Counted from the first letter of the stretch, positions 10,523 to 22,740 are shown. The stretch is DNA of 64,000 nucleotides from Nicotiana tabacum (GCF_000715075.1 NC_134089.1:71530697-71594696); one strand, 5' to 3'. The notes: generated by a model from the sequence alone, not told the origin. Translations and numbers: made by a program.

Positions 10523-11456
10523 CAAGATGATATGTTAAATGAGAGCAATTATAATGTTTGGAGAAGCAAGATGTAAGATTTGTTGTTCGTGAAGAAGATG
10601 CATCTATCTGTTTTTGCAGCTCATAAACCTAAGACTATATCTGATGAAGATTGGAATTTCGAGCACCAATAAGTATGTGGATATATACGGAAATGGGTTA
10701 AAAATAATGTCCGCAACCATATTGTGAATCAAACACATGCGAGATCATTGTGGGAAAAGCTAAAGACTTTTTATGCTTCAAAAATTGGGAACAACAAGTT
10801 GTTCCTATTAAAGCAATTGATGACCTTTAAATACAAGGAGGACAGTCCTATCCTTGATCACATAAATGATTTCTAGGGCATCCTTGATCAGCTTTCTAGA
10901 ATGAGAGTTAATTTTGATGATGAGATACAAGGACTTTGGCTTCTTAATACTCTGCCAAATTCTTGGAAAACTCTTCGTATTTCTTTAACAAATTCAGCTC
11001 CTGATGGTAAGGTGGCCATGGAATATGCCAAGAGAGGTGTGTTGAACGAGGAAATAAGGAGAAAATGTCAGGGTTCTTCCTCACAGGCAAGATGTTTTGG
11101 TTATAAAAGACCGGGGGAGAGATAAAAGAAAAGGTTCGAGGAGCAGAGGTAAAAGCAAAAGTAAGTCAAGGTCCAAATATTATAATATTACGTGCAACCA
11201 CTGTGGCAAGAAAGTGAATATCAAAAGGTTCTGCCATAAGTTGAAGCAAGACATTAGAGAAGGAAAGAAAGTTGAAAATAACGAGAACAAGGTTGATACT
11301 ATTGTTCAAGATGACATTCGTTTTGCTTATGATGAAAACATCATCAATTTAGTATCCCATGAGATGAGCTGGATAGTAGATTCTGGAGCTACCTCACATG
11401 TCACACCAAGAATAAACTTTTCTCATCTTATGCTCATGTTGATTCTGGAGTGTTAA
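10523..11456 (+). pseudogene. Tork copia B2 gag and protease start
   Basis: Same organisation as B1 gag. In-frame stops at 10574, 10670 and 10874 match B1 exactly. Part of the gag (10901-11125) reads in another frame because of a shift near 11090. The zinc knuckle at 11193-11234 again has Asn for His (11217-11219). The protease DSG is present (WIVDSGATSHV), and the frame is lost at the same place as in B1. The remaining protease text (GNTSEVKVFGVD, NLISAERLDEKGY) lies at about 11460-11660, with an extra deletion near 11537. Confidence 0.83.
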
Positions 11457-11759
11457 AAATGGGCAATACCAGTGAAGTTAAGGTGTTTGGTGTTGACACG
11501 GTTTGTTTGGAAACTAATAATGGTTTAACGCTAGTCTTTAAAATGTCAAACATGCTCCAGACTTCCCTTTTAATTTGATCTCTGCAGAAAGATTAGATGA
11601 AAAAGGTTACCATAATGTCTTATTTAATGGCCAATGGAGCTCACCAAGGGCTCATTAGTATTGGTTAATGGAGTTAAGTCTTCTCATTTGTATGTAATAT
11701 AACACAGGGCTCTGTTATTAGTAACTCAATAAATCTGGTGGAAAGTGATACTTTATCAG

Positions 11760-12582
11760 AACTGTGGCACAAAAGATTGATTCATCTGAGTGAGAGGGGA
11801 ATTACGTACAAACAAAGCTGAAAAGATGTATCCATTGTTTAGCCGACAAACAGAAAAGAGTTTCCTTTCATAGCCATCCTCCTTCAAGGAAGCCCAAATT
11901 ATTGGAGCTAGGTCATTCTGGTTTGTATGGTCCTTTTAAAGTAAAGTCAAAAGGATGTGCACTTTACTTTGTGACCTTCATTAATGATCATTCTCGCAAG
12001 CTCTGGGTATATCCTTTGAAATCTAAAGATCAAACACTTGGTGTGTTTAAGGAATTTCAGGCCTCAACTGAGGGACAAATATTGTGGTCCCTTAGATAAC
12101 TATTGCAAGGAACAAGAAATTTTTCATCAGAAAAATCCACACAAGATGCCTCAATTTAATTTTTTGGCAGAGAGGATGAGTAGAACTCTAGTTGAAAGAG
12201 TTAGATGCTTACTTCTAGAGACTAAACTTTCAAATAAATTTTGGGCGGAAGCACTTAACACCATTGCTTATGTTATCAATTTGTCTCATGTTGTTGCTTT
12301 TGATGGTGATATCTAGGACAAAGTTTGGTTTGTCAATGATATTTCTTATGATAACCTAAGCGTTTTTGGGCGTAAAACTTTTGTGCATGTTCCTAAAAAT
12401 GAGAGATCAAAACTGGATGTCAAAACTAAGCACTGCATCTTTATCGGTTATGGTCAGGATAAGTTTGAGTATCGTTTTTATGATTTGACAATAAACTTAT
12501 TAGAAGTCGTGATGCAATATTCTTTGAAGACCAGACTATTGAAGATATTGAAAAAGCTAAAAAGATAGATTCTCATAGTATG
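11760..12582 (+). pseudogene. Tork copia B2 integrase
   Basis: The core begins ELGHSGLYGPF: the first catalytic Asp (HSD) is Gly here. A 44-nt block is missing at about 12077 relative to B1, removing the second Asp region and shifting the frame. The rest continues from 12038 in another frame with LAERM (Glu kept), a TAG near 12315, then VHVPKNERSKLDV and CIFIGYG from 12383. This integrase is dead at three points. It is followed by the linker and RRSTRE (12583-12807). Confidence 0.83.
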
Positions 12583-12884
12583 GAGGGCTTAGTTAATATT
12601 GATCCAGTTTCTATTGCTAAGACACCTATTGCACATGAACGAACCCAAGACAATAATGAAGACAATGATCATCATGATGTAGATGTAATGGATGCTCCAG
12701 TTAATAAAGTTGTGGTTGGTCAGCAACCAATTCCTACTCAGGTAACTACTTCGAATGCTCCTGAAACCTCTATTAGAAGATCTACAAGGGAGAAGAAAAA
12801 AATCCATGCGCTATCCTCCTGATGAGTATGTACTTTTGACTGATATGGGAGAAGCTAAGAGTTATAATGAAGCCATGCAAGATA

Positions 12885-12892
12885 CTTGTTGA
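12885..12892. other. 8-bp target-site duplication, left (hAT MITE)
   Basis: CTTGTTGA here and at 13779-13786 flank the MITE exactly. An 8-bp duplication is the hAT hallmark. Confidence 0.93.
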
Positions 12893-13778
12893 TAGGGGTG
12901 TCAATGGATATTCGAAAACCGACTAAACCAAACGAACCGTACCGCACCGAACTGATTTTTAGGTTTCTTTTTAAGAAACCGTAGGTTTTTATATAAATAT
13001 ATAACCACACCGATAATTAGGGTAGGTTTTTTATTTTATAAAAATAAATCGAAAAAAACCCGAACCGTACCAAATAGATTTTACATGTAGAAAATATATT
13101 TATTTAGTAAGTTTAAAAACAATAATGCATTAAATTTTCTTTGAGCCTTGGAATTATGAAAACTATTACAAGCCAACAAGTAATTAAACTCAAAATACTA
13201 ATTTCTAAAACCTATTATGCTACTTCTACTTAAACTAAGTTATTTCAAGTATCTTTATTAGCAAGACACAAAGTATTCTAGCAATTATGAGTAGCAAACT
13301 ACAATGTATTGAATATGTTTCCTTTCATATAATTTAGATTTTTCTTTTTGAATATTTAATCTTCTATAGACTTTATTCTTGAGTCCCAGCTTGGTACATC
13401 TTTCAACTCGTGTGATTAATATTTTCTTTGCCTTTGTTTGATTTCTTTTACGCTGTTGTAGAATAGTTGATGGATCTATACTCTAGCCATATTTTTTTTT
13501 AATTCATCACCCTTTAAACAGTAAAAATGTCTAGAGAGTTTTGCTAAGTCCTATAAAAGAACGTACGTTATTGTAATTCTACTTCTACTGGTGAATTTTA
13601 CATGATATTAAAAAAATAGCGAAAATTAACCGAACCGTACCGATACCAAAGAGAAACCGACATGATTGGGACGGTTTTGAAAAGTCTAATTTTGGTTATA
13701 CATAATAGAATAACCGAAAAATTGGTATGGTACAAATTTTATAAAATAATCGACCGAACCGAACCATTGACACCCCTA
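12893..13778. mobile_element. Non-autonomous hAT-type element (886 bp)
   Basis: Terminal inverted repeats are perfect over 15 bp: TAGGGGTGTCAATGG at 12893 and its reverse complement ending at 13778. Exact 8-bp CTTGTTGA duplications lie on both sides. Subterminal regions are rich in the words ACCGAACC and CGAACCGTACC on both strands, as in hAT transposase binding regions. The interior is AT-rich with no transposase. Removing it and one TSD restores CTTGTTGATACCC, the start of the Tat LTR, so it landed six bases inside that LTR. Confidence 0.93.
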
Positions 13779-14865
13779 CTTGTTGATACCCAATTTTGCC
13801 CTCATTATTTTAAATAAGTACATATACCTTCAAAATGTCATTTTGCATCATTACTTAATATTACAAGATTTATTCAAGTATTTTCTATAATTTTTCATAA
13901 TTTTTAGAGCTTTAAAATTAATTTTTTTACATTTAAATCACTTGATTATTTATTAATTACCCATTTAAATTATTTTATGATGACTTAATCATCTAAACTT
14001 ATTATTTGTATCTATATATATGCTTCATAATATTTTACTTTGTCTTATACAATTATATTTGTATTTTTTGAGCTATTTACATAATTTTACAATAATAGCC
14101 TATATTCATGCATAATTACATTTTTATTACATTATTTGTGCCAAAATAGCATTTTTTATATTTTAATGTTAAGCTATTATTTTCAATTATTTTACTGCAC
14201 AAGTAATATTTATTACTTATAATTTTTTTTTTATAAATTATGTTAAACAAATGTTGCATATTTAATTTATAGCCCCAACATAGGCTAATCTCGGACCAAA
14301 TCTGGCCCAAATCATTAGCCCAACACAAAGAGCCCAAGCCAAACAACCCTCTAATTTGACCCGATCGATACCTATTTGAACGACCTGCCCCGCTCCCCTT
14401 CCTATCTTGGCCGTTGATTTCAAATGATCAATGGCCCCTAATAAACTAACCCCCGGGTAGTGCTCGATTGAACCCTAGCCGACCATTGAGATCTCTGCTT
14501 ATCCCTTCCTTATACGCGTCCATACGCGGGTTTACTTACCTTTTCTTGTTAGTATTATTCATTTTATGGTAACTTTCGTTACCATTTCACTTATGGCAAG
14601 CCAAATCCGGCTTTGAATCTGTGATTCTGGATGCTATTGTGGTTCTATGTACTGGAGAAGAGAAAATATCTCCTGTATATGGTATATCCCCATTGATTCT
14701 GCCATGATTGGGGATTGTGAATGATTTGCCCTAACTTCGACTCCAACTAGGGTTTGGACTCTGATTTTTCTTTTACTAGCCCTATTACAGATTGCATGCG
14801 AGATTTTCTTTCCTGATTTAGGTTTAATTGATTATTTTCCTTGTTTCTTCATCCTAATCTATCAC

Positions 14866-14875
14866 TATATAAAAC
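14866..14875 (+). promoter_or_regulatory. TATA box of Tat LTR
   Basis: TATATAAAAC followed by CCTCCCCATTTTCCCC, placed about 1.1 kb into the LTR. It is a plausible RNA polymerase II promoter for the element. Confidence 0.6.
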
Positions 14876-16674
14876 CCTCCCCATTTTCCCCTTTTGAGAG
14901 ATTCGAATCGCTTAAAAACTACTACTGTCCTTCTTATTCTTACCTTACTCTATTCTGAAAACATAAACTCTTGGCCAACTGAAAGTCAAAGCCACCGGAA
15001 TTCGATTATTCAACCTTTCTCAGTGCGAGCACTACCCGGGGTTCATCCGAAACACTTGGGAGCTCTGACGCACTGATATTTTGGGGTTCTATCGTTTGTT
15101 TTTCTATTACCATTCGAGATATTGCTGAAATTGTTCTTTGTTTATTCATTTGTCTATTAGCAACTGGTAAGTACCTATCACCCTTGCAAGTTCATTCTCT
15201 TTAGTTTGAATTCTTGTTCTACATATCTATGTTTCTGAGATTTTTATGAACCAACATGCCATTGTATGCTCTGAAGTTCTTCTCGAGGCTATATAGCTTC
15301 CAGTAATCGAATTTGCTTATTTATTGCCTTAATTCTATTTTCTTAGGACTATTTGCTCCACTATGTGTGTGTGTTTGAATGCTTATTACTGTTGTTCGTT
15401 CTGATTTTAGCTTCTTGATATGTTCTGTATCATGCCCAAAACCTGTTCTAATTTTTGTTAAATTCAATCATGTGCAACTTAATACTCTTCTAGAGTTAAC
15501 CCCTGATCATGTTATTAGCCTAACGTGCTACTTATAAACTAGTATGTGTTCCCTACCTTGTCCTGTATCTCTATGATAAATCAATGCTTGTGTTTTTGAC
15601 ATTGTTGAATTATTCTTGCCCAACTTGCTAAGTTTCTGAGGCTGTACTGATTAACTAAGGCATGTTTCCATGCCACTTAAGTTCTAATATATGTTTGATT
15701 TGTTAATCTTATGTATTAACATTGTTTATAGGGAAAATTTGTATGTTACCTTGTTCTCTTACATCTAGGCAACTAGTATGAGTTATTATGCTTACCTGTC
15801 CTATTCCTCTTAAGTTGATATATTTTCATGAGTTCTGTAGATTTTGGCACTGTTGAGGTGTGTTGTAGACCATGCTACTAGGTTGTTGCTGTACTGCTTG
15901 TGATCATGTTAGGATTCCATGTTAGAAATCTTCATGTGAAATTGTTGTCCCTCTGACAATAACGACTATGATTAAGGCTCACCTATCTAAAGTCTTTTTG
16001 GACTAACTATGGCTAATACCTTTTACTAAACTTGATTTCTGGAAACTCATGGGTGCGTGTATGTGTTTACCCTGTTAACCCAATAGACCTGCTTCTTAAT
16101 TCCTCATAATGTGTGATTGTGCTCAGTATGCTATACCCTTTCCTTTGTTGAATGAATTCTCTATATGGTGTTAGTTTTCTATATCAAACTTGCTATGTTA
16201 AAGATGGTTCTTGTTGGTCCACCTAGTTGGCATGTTCAAACCCTCTTGTTTGACCAATCTTTGCTCCCTTAGCTTCTAAAAAAAGAAGTGACGATATGCT
16301 TATGTAATCGTGTCCATATGAGGTATTATTGTTAATGGACTTTAGAGTTGTCAATTGGTTACCTTGTATGGTTCCTCCATCTAAGCCTAATATAAGTTCA
16401 TGTGTGGTCCTGAGTTGTGCGATTGATACACTTTCATGTTAGAGGTGTTTCTGGATCTGGGTCTACCATTCGTGTGAAAAGTGAGCTTGGTGAAGGCCCT
16501 GGTAGTACTGGGTTATTTTTCTTTTGGGCCGGCTCTATTTATTAGGCCTGTAGTCTTTTAGTATGTAATATTTGCAGTTGTATTCATTAATTTGTGCTTG
16601 TAATAATTTACGAACAAAACAAATGGGAAAATTCGTAAAAAGGGGGATAGGGTACTTTAATTCTCACATGAATG

Positions 16675-17260
16675 GATAGAAAACATGCCTATAAGGTTTA
16701 ATTGCTTTACTTGTTACGTTGTTTGACACGCCCTATTTTCTATACACTAATAGAAAGCATGCCTATAGGAACCTAAATATTTTACCTGTTAAAATTAGAA
16801 ACATTTCTAAATATAAGTATTTCCCTTGTTCACATACTTTGTTTCTGTACACTATTAGACAACATGCTTATAGGATTAAAATATCATTGATCATTTGCTC
16901 AACTTGTGCTATTACTGTGCGATTATTAGGTAACGTGCCTATAGGATCGTGTTAAGTAATTAAGATATATATATTAAGATCGGCTTCCATTGATATTCAT
17001 CTAGATACCATGTCTATAGGGCCTTAATTGATTAATCAAATTGCCGTTCTATTGTTCTTGCCGCACTGCCCGCCTAGACAACATGCGTATAGGAATAAGC
17101 ATGAAGAATATGTGTTCGAATGTCAACTATTAGAGAGCCTTCCTATAGGATATTGCTACTCTATTAGAAAACATACCAATAGGATCAAAATGAGTAATTC
17201 CAAGTTTTTCAATGGCCTCACTGCCTCAGGCGCGTATCACCTAGAGATCATGTCTATAGA
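16675..17260 (+). repeat. Nine degenerate copies of TAGAnAACATGCCTATAGG
   Basis: Copies start at about 16675, 16750, 16854, 16925, 17001, 17073, 17129, 17163 and 17241. The shared core is TAGA(A/C)AACATGCCTATAGG; spacers are unrelated AT-rich DNA of 15-85 bp. Spacing is mostly 71-78 bp but also 34, 56 and 104. The array lies in the transcribed part of the Tat LTR. Confidence 0.8.
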
Positions 17261-18195
17261 CTTTAATAACACTTTTTAATCTGTAATCTAAGTAGCAGCA
17301 CGACCATGAGATTTTATTAAGACATGTGGTCACATAAAAGCCTTTTATATAGGTTTAAACGATTTTCATACATCTTGATTCTAAAATTGCTCAAAGCATA
17401 ATCTGAAATCTATTTGCGTGCCTTTGTTGCTATGTGTGGAGGCTAACATGAGCCATTCTTTGCTATTATGTGCAGTCTTACTTGTTTTGAATGTGCGATT
17501 AGGTTTATCATTTTAAGCAACCTAAGTAAAGTCTAGAACCACCTAAATAGTAGGTCCAAAGCCTCCTGGACCATAGGCGTGGGGCGGGTAGTGCACGCTT
17601 AGGGCACGTCTTAGAATTGAATTAAAGAATTTTTAAGTAAACAATTTCAATAAAGTAATCGGGTAGCAAGATAGTCTATGCCCGCTGAATAATACGAGCA
17701 ACTCCTACTTAAAGGGAGTTGCGAAGTATTATTTATGTTGCACGGGGTGATCCTTTAGGTTAAAAAACTTAGGATCCACCCTTTTTCTTATATGCTTGCT
17801 AAAGGAGTTAGTCGACACAGTTGTAATCTTTAAAACTTGTATCAATCGTTCATATAGTTTAATGAATTTTTTTACACTGGTTTAGTCAAATAAGACTTTC
17901 AAATTTCATATCTTTCTTTACTCGCCTAGTTTGATCACATAATCCACATAGTTTAAAGTTTGGCCGGGACCCATAGTTGTAGACCTCGAAGAGTGTCTAA
18001 CATCTTCTCTTTGAGGTAATTTGAGCTCTTACCCGCTCTTTGGTGGCATTTCCTAGTCAGACAGAGTTATTTTCGAATAAGTGCCCTAACTCACCTTAAA
18101 AATCATTAGGTGGTGACTCTTCTTTTTTAATACCCGTCTAAAAGAGTTGTCACACGTCGAAACCTAATTTTGCGAGAAAAAAGGGCACGACATCA

Positions 18196-18213
18196 TGGCG
18201 ACTCTGTTAGGGA
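18196..18213 (+). promoter_or_regulatory. Primer binding site (tRNA-Arg type) of Tat element
   Basis: TGGCGACTCTGTTAGGGA is close to TGGCGACTCCGCTGGGGA, the tRNA-Arg type PBS known from Ogre/Tat elements. Confidence 0.8.
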
Positions 18214-18990
18214 TTTACAATAAGGCTCTTACCATAATGAACTTGACTTATGTGGAATACCTCCTTATTCACCTTTATTTGTTAAAAATTTGCTAAGATA
18301 TGCACATCCCTTCCTTATTTGCCTTTATTTGTTTAAAGTTGCTATGACAGGCACATCCTTTCCCTTATTCTCCTTTGTTTGCTATGACCGCTCTCTATCT
18401 CTTTTCATCTTGTCTAAGACTGCTATATTATGACTCTGCCATCCCTATTTCCCTTCATTCTTCATTAAGTTTTCATGAGCTAAACTGACTTCTTTTTCTT
18501 ATCTTTCTTTTCTCTTCTTTTTATATTCAGGTTTGCTACTTTATTTACTGCTTTCATGTACTTTTATCATGCAAATACTTGACAATGTGTTATTATTTCT
18601 ACCTAAAGCATGCTACGCATCATACTCCACTCATTCCAATTATTAACATTGCAACACTTGATGAGTGTCCGTGCTTTCTTGAAAATTACCCTTTTAAATC
18701 GAAAAGACTTTCTTGCGGTAGACTAGTCGATAAACAGTGCAATTGACGGTCCCGAGCCTTCCCTCTCAAGTTGTCTACTTGGGAGTACCAGTCTAAACCC
18801 TTCCAGAAACCCTACTCCACTTTAAAATGTACATGCATCATGCTAAACCTAGTACGGGCTAAAGCGTTATTAACGTAACAACCCGCTAAGATGAACCTTG
18901 TCCAAAGTCCGACGGGATTTCCACAATCCCAATAGACACTATCATATTATGTGCATTATTTGGAGAAAATGTGCCAACGTATCGATCAGT
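18214..18990. other. Leader of Tat element
   Basis: An untranslated leader, T/C-rich near 18240-18560, with no clear ORF. Confidence 0.5.
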
Positions 18991-20622
18991 ATTGCGTAAG
19001 TAGTCAAATCTGGAGGGGGGAAAGGGCCAACTTTTGTTTGTTTGCAGAAAATGAAGCGTGAAATCCCCAGGTTCGGTATGGTCCAAAACATCCCACCCTT
19101 GCTACTTTAGTGGTGGAAAGACCCTGCACCTTGCGACAAAATCATGTGAGAAGAGTACTTGGTGGCCTGCCATCCTTGTTAAACATTCGACCAAATAAAG
19201 AATTGATTGAAGCCACTACCATGTTCTGGGATGAGAAAAAAGCCGTTTTCTTATTTGGCAATATAGAAATGACTCCTCTCCTAGAAGAAATAAGGCTTCT
19301 CCAATTTGGCATGGGATAGTCCAGAATTACTGGTACCGGAGAATCGCGCTCCCCACAGTTTTCTGAATATGTTGGGTTTTTACGAAAAATGATGAGCTGA
19401 TCTATTAAAAGAAATCATACATCCCTTTTGAATTTATTTGCGAGTGTTATGGGCATAGCAAGTCATACCGTCTTCATCATGATGAACTCACTATTACTTC
19501 CTTGGGTTGGACGCAGCGCCGAGTTTATGTGTTCATCGTCTACTTCTTGGGGTTGTTGAAATTTCCAATGAAGGGAGGAAGGATTCATACTCTTTTAGCC
19601 ATGGTCGCTAGGACCTTAATGGAGGGCATTGAGGGACAAACTTATACCATCATCCCTATGATCATATCTCAGATGCACCGTGCTCTAGATCGGTGCAAGC
19701 ACAGATTTGGATACTTTGAGGGTTGTAATATGTTACTACAAGTCTGGCTGCTGGAAAACTTTTAGAGGGGAGAGTATCGTCAAGAGCTTTTGCGAGAATA
19801 CTGAATGACTTTATAGCTAACCATCACCCAAAGAAAATGATGTTTATCCCAGACACGTTTGCACAACCCGAAAATTTTGTAAGTTGGGTGAATTTCTTCT
19901 GCAATCTAATAGGCGAGCAAGTACATTAGATGTTTGAATGGTTTCCTAGCAGTGAATTCATCATCAGGTCAAGGGGGACTACTCATTTGGTACTGATCGG
20001 GTTGAGAGGCATCTATCCTTATGCCCCCATAAGGGTAATGAGGCAAGCGGGAAGAAAACATGTCATACCTCGGGTTTCAAACATGGTCCAGTACAAGGTA
20101 GATTTCAAAGGAGATGTCATTCTGTTTAAGTTCGAGGCGCAACTTATGTGGAACTAAAAGATCATTGTGGAAAAAGAAACCATTGAGCCAGACAGGTATC
20201 ACGCAGGTCATATGTACTACTACCTATCATGGCTGGAAGACGATGTAATGGGAGACGTCAAGCCAGGAGTGAATCTAAAGAACATGATCATAGATGAAGC
20301 ACCTAAGGCACATGTTAAGTACAGAAGGCTACGCAAAAGGGTGTTCGAGTCTGAAGCTAAACATTTGGAATAACACAAAGTGAACATGAAGGCGATAAAG
20401 GAATGGAAAGAGATTGCCACTAAGTCAACAGAAAGATTGGAATACTTGGAACAAGGATTGATGGAGCTAGAAAGAAAGATGAAAAAGAGACTCTCGGATT
20501 TCCAAGGGATGGATGGTGGTGAAGGAGAACATCTAGCAAAAGCTTACTTACTGTTGGATATGCGCGATCTGGGGAACTTAATTGATGGGATCAAAAGAGC
20601 CAAGCATGGAGAAGGTCTTTAG
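18990..20622 (+). pseudogene. Extra ORF upstream of gag in Tat element
   Basis: Several frames together encode a protein of about 500 residues: GLPSLLNIRPNKELIEA..FWD near the start, then LIPFEFICECYGHSKSYRLH, LGLLKFPMKGGRIHTLLAMV and MIISQMHRALDRCKHRFGYFEGCN. The last part is one frame (19930-20622) broken by TAA stops at about 20155 and 20371, ending in a charged, coiled-coil-like helix (TERLEYLEQGLMELERKMKK). Solanaceae Tat elements carry such a DUF7745-like ORF; its function is unknown. Assignment is from memory. It has at least three stops and two frameshifts. Confidence 0.65.
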
Positions 20623-20989
20623 GGATCAAGTAGATTAAGAAATGATGTTCTTTACTTAGATTTAGATTTTGATGTAATAAGGCTAAATGCCATTAGTAAC
20701 TTTATTATTATTGTCGATTTAATAAATGTTTGACTCATTTTTTTGCATTAATGAAATAAAGCAAATGTTGGCATCAATTTTCTCTAAGTCTATGTGTCGC
20801 TTAGGCTTACCTCAGGCACAATGAGGCCTCCAAATTAAGACACGAATTATTTCATGATTTTGTGAAACATTTTAAATATTGCAAACGGTCTTTCATTTCA
20901 CCTTACTAACCTGGTTACCTTTGCTTTTTCTTTTCTTATTGATTAACCATTCCCAAAGGTTGGTTCATGAATACTGGCATCATTAGCAT

Positions 20990-22740
20990 ACCATACCAGA
21001 TCCAGAGGTCTTCCACATCCTCCTCCACCGAGCGACCCAACAGGCAAAGGCAAAAGAAAAGGGAAGATGGATGATTTAAGTGGTATCAAGAAAGACAATG
21101 CTACTATGGCGGAAAACGTTGAAACTTCAGATGGCCGAAGTACTCCGGGACAGAATGAGTTGATCTTATGTTTTTAGCAGAAAATCCTAGAACTATAGGG
21201 CGATTGAGTAGGTTCGGAATTTGGTAGACCTCTCCCTTACTCTCAATGTTCCCAACATTAACCATCAAGACCTGACTACCCAGAACCAAACACCACCGCA
21301 AAATCCACAAAACCAAAACATGCCACCAAATCTTCCCGCACCACACTAGTATCCCACACCTCCCTAGAACCTTAACCCACCACCAGTACTAACCCCTCAA
21401 CAACCCCACCATCATCCAACTCAATATCCAAAAACCACTACCTATCACACTCCCCAAAATGCGCCACAACCTACTCCCAATCCCTAAAACTCGACCAATG
21501 ACCACCCATATACCCAAATTCCAGGAACCCATCAAAGCAACCCGATATATGTTGAAACCTTATCTCATACCCTACAACAAACCCTATACATACCTGAATC
21601 GACCGAGAAGGACCTGCTCATAAAATATCTAGTGGAAGAAATCAAGAAGCTCACTGGTAGAGTCCAGAGTGTTGAGGGTGTTAGAGGCGTTGAAGGTCTA
21701 AACTATGAGGACATATGTATCCAGCCAGATGTGAAACTACCGGAGGGTTAAAAACCTCTCAAGTTCAGAATGTTTGATGGAACTTGTGATCTAAAGGTGA
21801 ATATGAGAACATATTGCGACAAGCTTGTAGGAGTAGGCAAGAATGAACAAATCCGCATGAAATTGTTCCTGCAAAGCCTCACAGGAGACGCTTTGTCTTG
21901 GTATATCATTCAAAACCCAAAGAAGAGGGTTAGTTGGGTGAGTATGGCGTCAGATTTCATGGATAGATTCAGGTTCAACACAGAAAATGCACCAGATATT
22001 TTTTACATTCAAAACCTCAAGAAGAAACCGACAGAAACCTTCCGCGATTATGCTACTCGTTGGAGATCAGACTCTGCAAAGGTAAGGCCATCACTTAACG
22101 AAGAACAAATGAACAAGTTCTTTGTTAGAGCTAAAGATCCGCTATATTACGAAAGGTTGATGGTAAAAAATCACAAGTTCTCCGACATCATCAAACTAAG
22201 AGAAAGAATAGAAGAATGAATTAAGAATGGGATGGGGACCAATTTCGAGGCACTGCATGCCACAAATAAAGCTTTCCAATCAGGAGGCATTTCGAAGAAA
22301 AAAGAAGTGGGTGCCATGATGGTAGCCCAGGGCCCTAAATCTCCCTTCACATACCAAGCACCTCCACTCACATATCAACTCTCACCCCCAAGATACCAAC
22401 ACCCTGCTGCCACCTGCCATATCTATAATACTCAACCTACATACTACCATTCACCTCCACCCACCCTCCAAAACTACCTAAAGCCATGTCCAAACTTTGA
22501 CCGTAGGCCTCATAAATATTACACCCCAATTGCAGAACTTATAGACCAATTGTATGAGAGACTCAAGGATGCTGGTTTTGTCACTCCTATTCCTACTGTT
22601 ATTGTGGAAAATCCCTCCTAATAGATCAGACCTAACAAAAAAAATGCTTATCATTCAGGCATGAAGGGTCATACCATTGAGGAGTGTCACACGTTGATAG
22701 ACAATATCCAGACGCTGATCGAAACTAAGGTCATATAAGC
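20990..22740 (+). pseudogene. Tat element gag
   Basis: A proline/glutamine-rich N-terminal region (21290-21600) precedes the gag core. The core (21770-22219) has FDGTCDLKVNMRTYCDKL, FLQSLTGDALSWY, FMDRFRFN and FRDYATRWR, matching the plant retrotransposon gag domain. A TGA at 22217 is followed in frame by GMGTNFEALHATNKAF and a Pro/Tyr-rich stretch to 22620. A single C/H-type motif (YHSGMKGHTIEEC, near 22650-22690) follows two stop codons, and its first Cys seems replaced. The gag core itself is uninterrupted for 149 codons. Confidence 0.83.

Larger units (their letters stand above)
8891..12886 (+). repeat. Large duplicated segment, copy 2
   Basis: Counterpart of 3041-6999, starting at the same CAAAAATAATATTTG. 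It matches copy 1 to 12807, then continues 79 bp further into the copia RT N-terminus before the Tat element starts at 12887. The period between copies is 5850 bp. It lacks copia A at its left edge and so shows the likely pre-insertion sequence. Confidence 0.92.
9806..12886 (+). mobile_element. Tork-like copia B2, 5' part
   Basis: 5' LTR, primer site, gag, protease and integrase, up to the start of RT (YPPDEYVLLTDMGEAKSYNEAMQDT), where a Tat element interrupts it. The likely continuation is 39695-40556 (late RT and RNase H) and the split 3' LTR at 41941-42071 and 50076-~50600, because that LTR is of the same family. The span would then be 9806-50600, with about 38 kb of inserted DNA. Confidence 0.85.
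13781..18192 (+). repeat. 5' LTR of Tat/Ogre element (4.4 kb)
   Basis: Starts TGTTGATACCCAATTTTGCC and ends GGGCACGACA, with the primer site 3 bases later. A TATA box TATATAAAAC is at 14866-14875, followed by a C-rich start region, so U3 is about 1.1 kb and the transcribed R-U5 part over 3 kb. It carries a nine-copy degenerate motif array (16675-17260). No protein-coding frame is convincing. Long LTRs of this size are typical of Ogre-like elements. Confidence 0.88.

Noticed and set aside
16675..17260. CRISPR-like array (conserved units, variable spacers)
   Set aside because: Plant nuclear context, degenerate units, irregular spacers and location inside an LTR.
16719..17279. Open frames in the Tat LTR
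   Set aside because: They track the nine-copy motif and AT-rich spacers, have no family resemblance and lie in the LTR.
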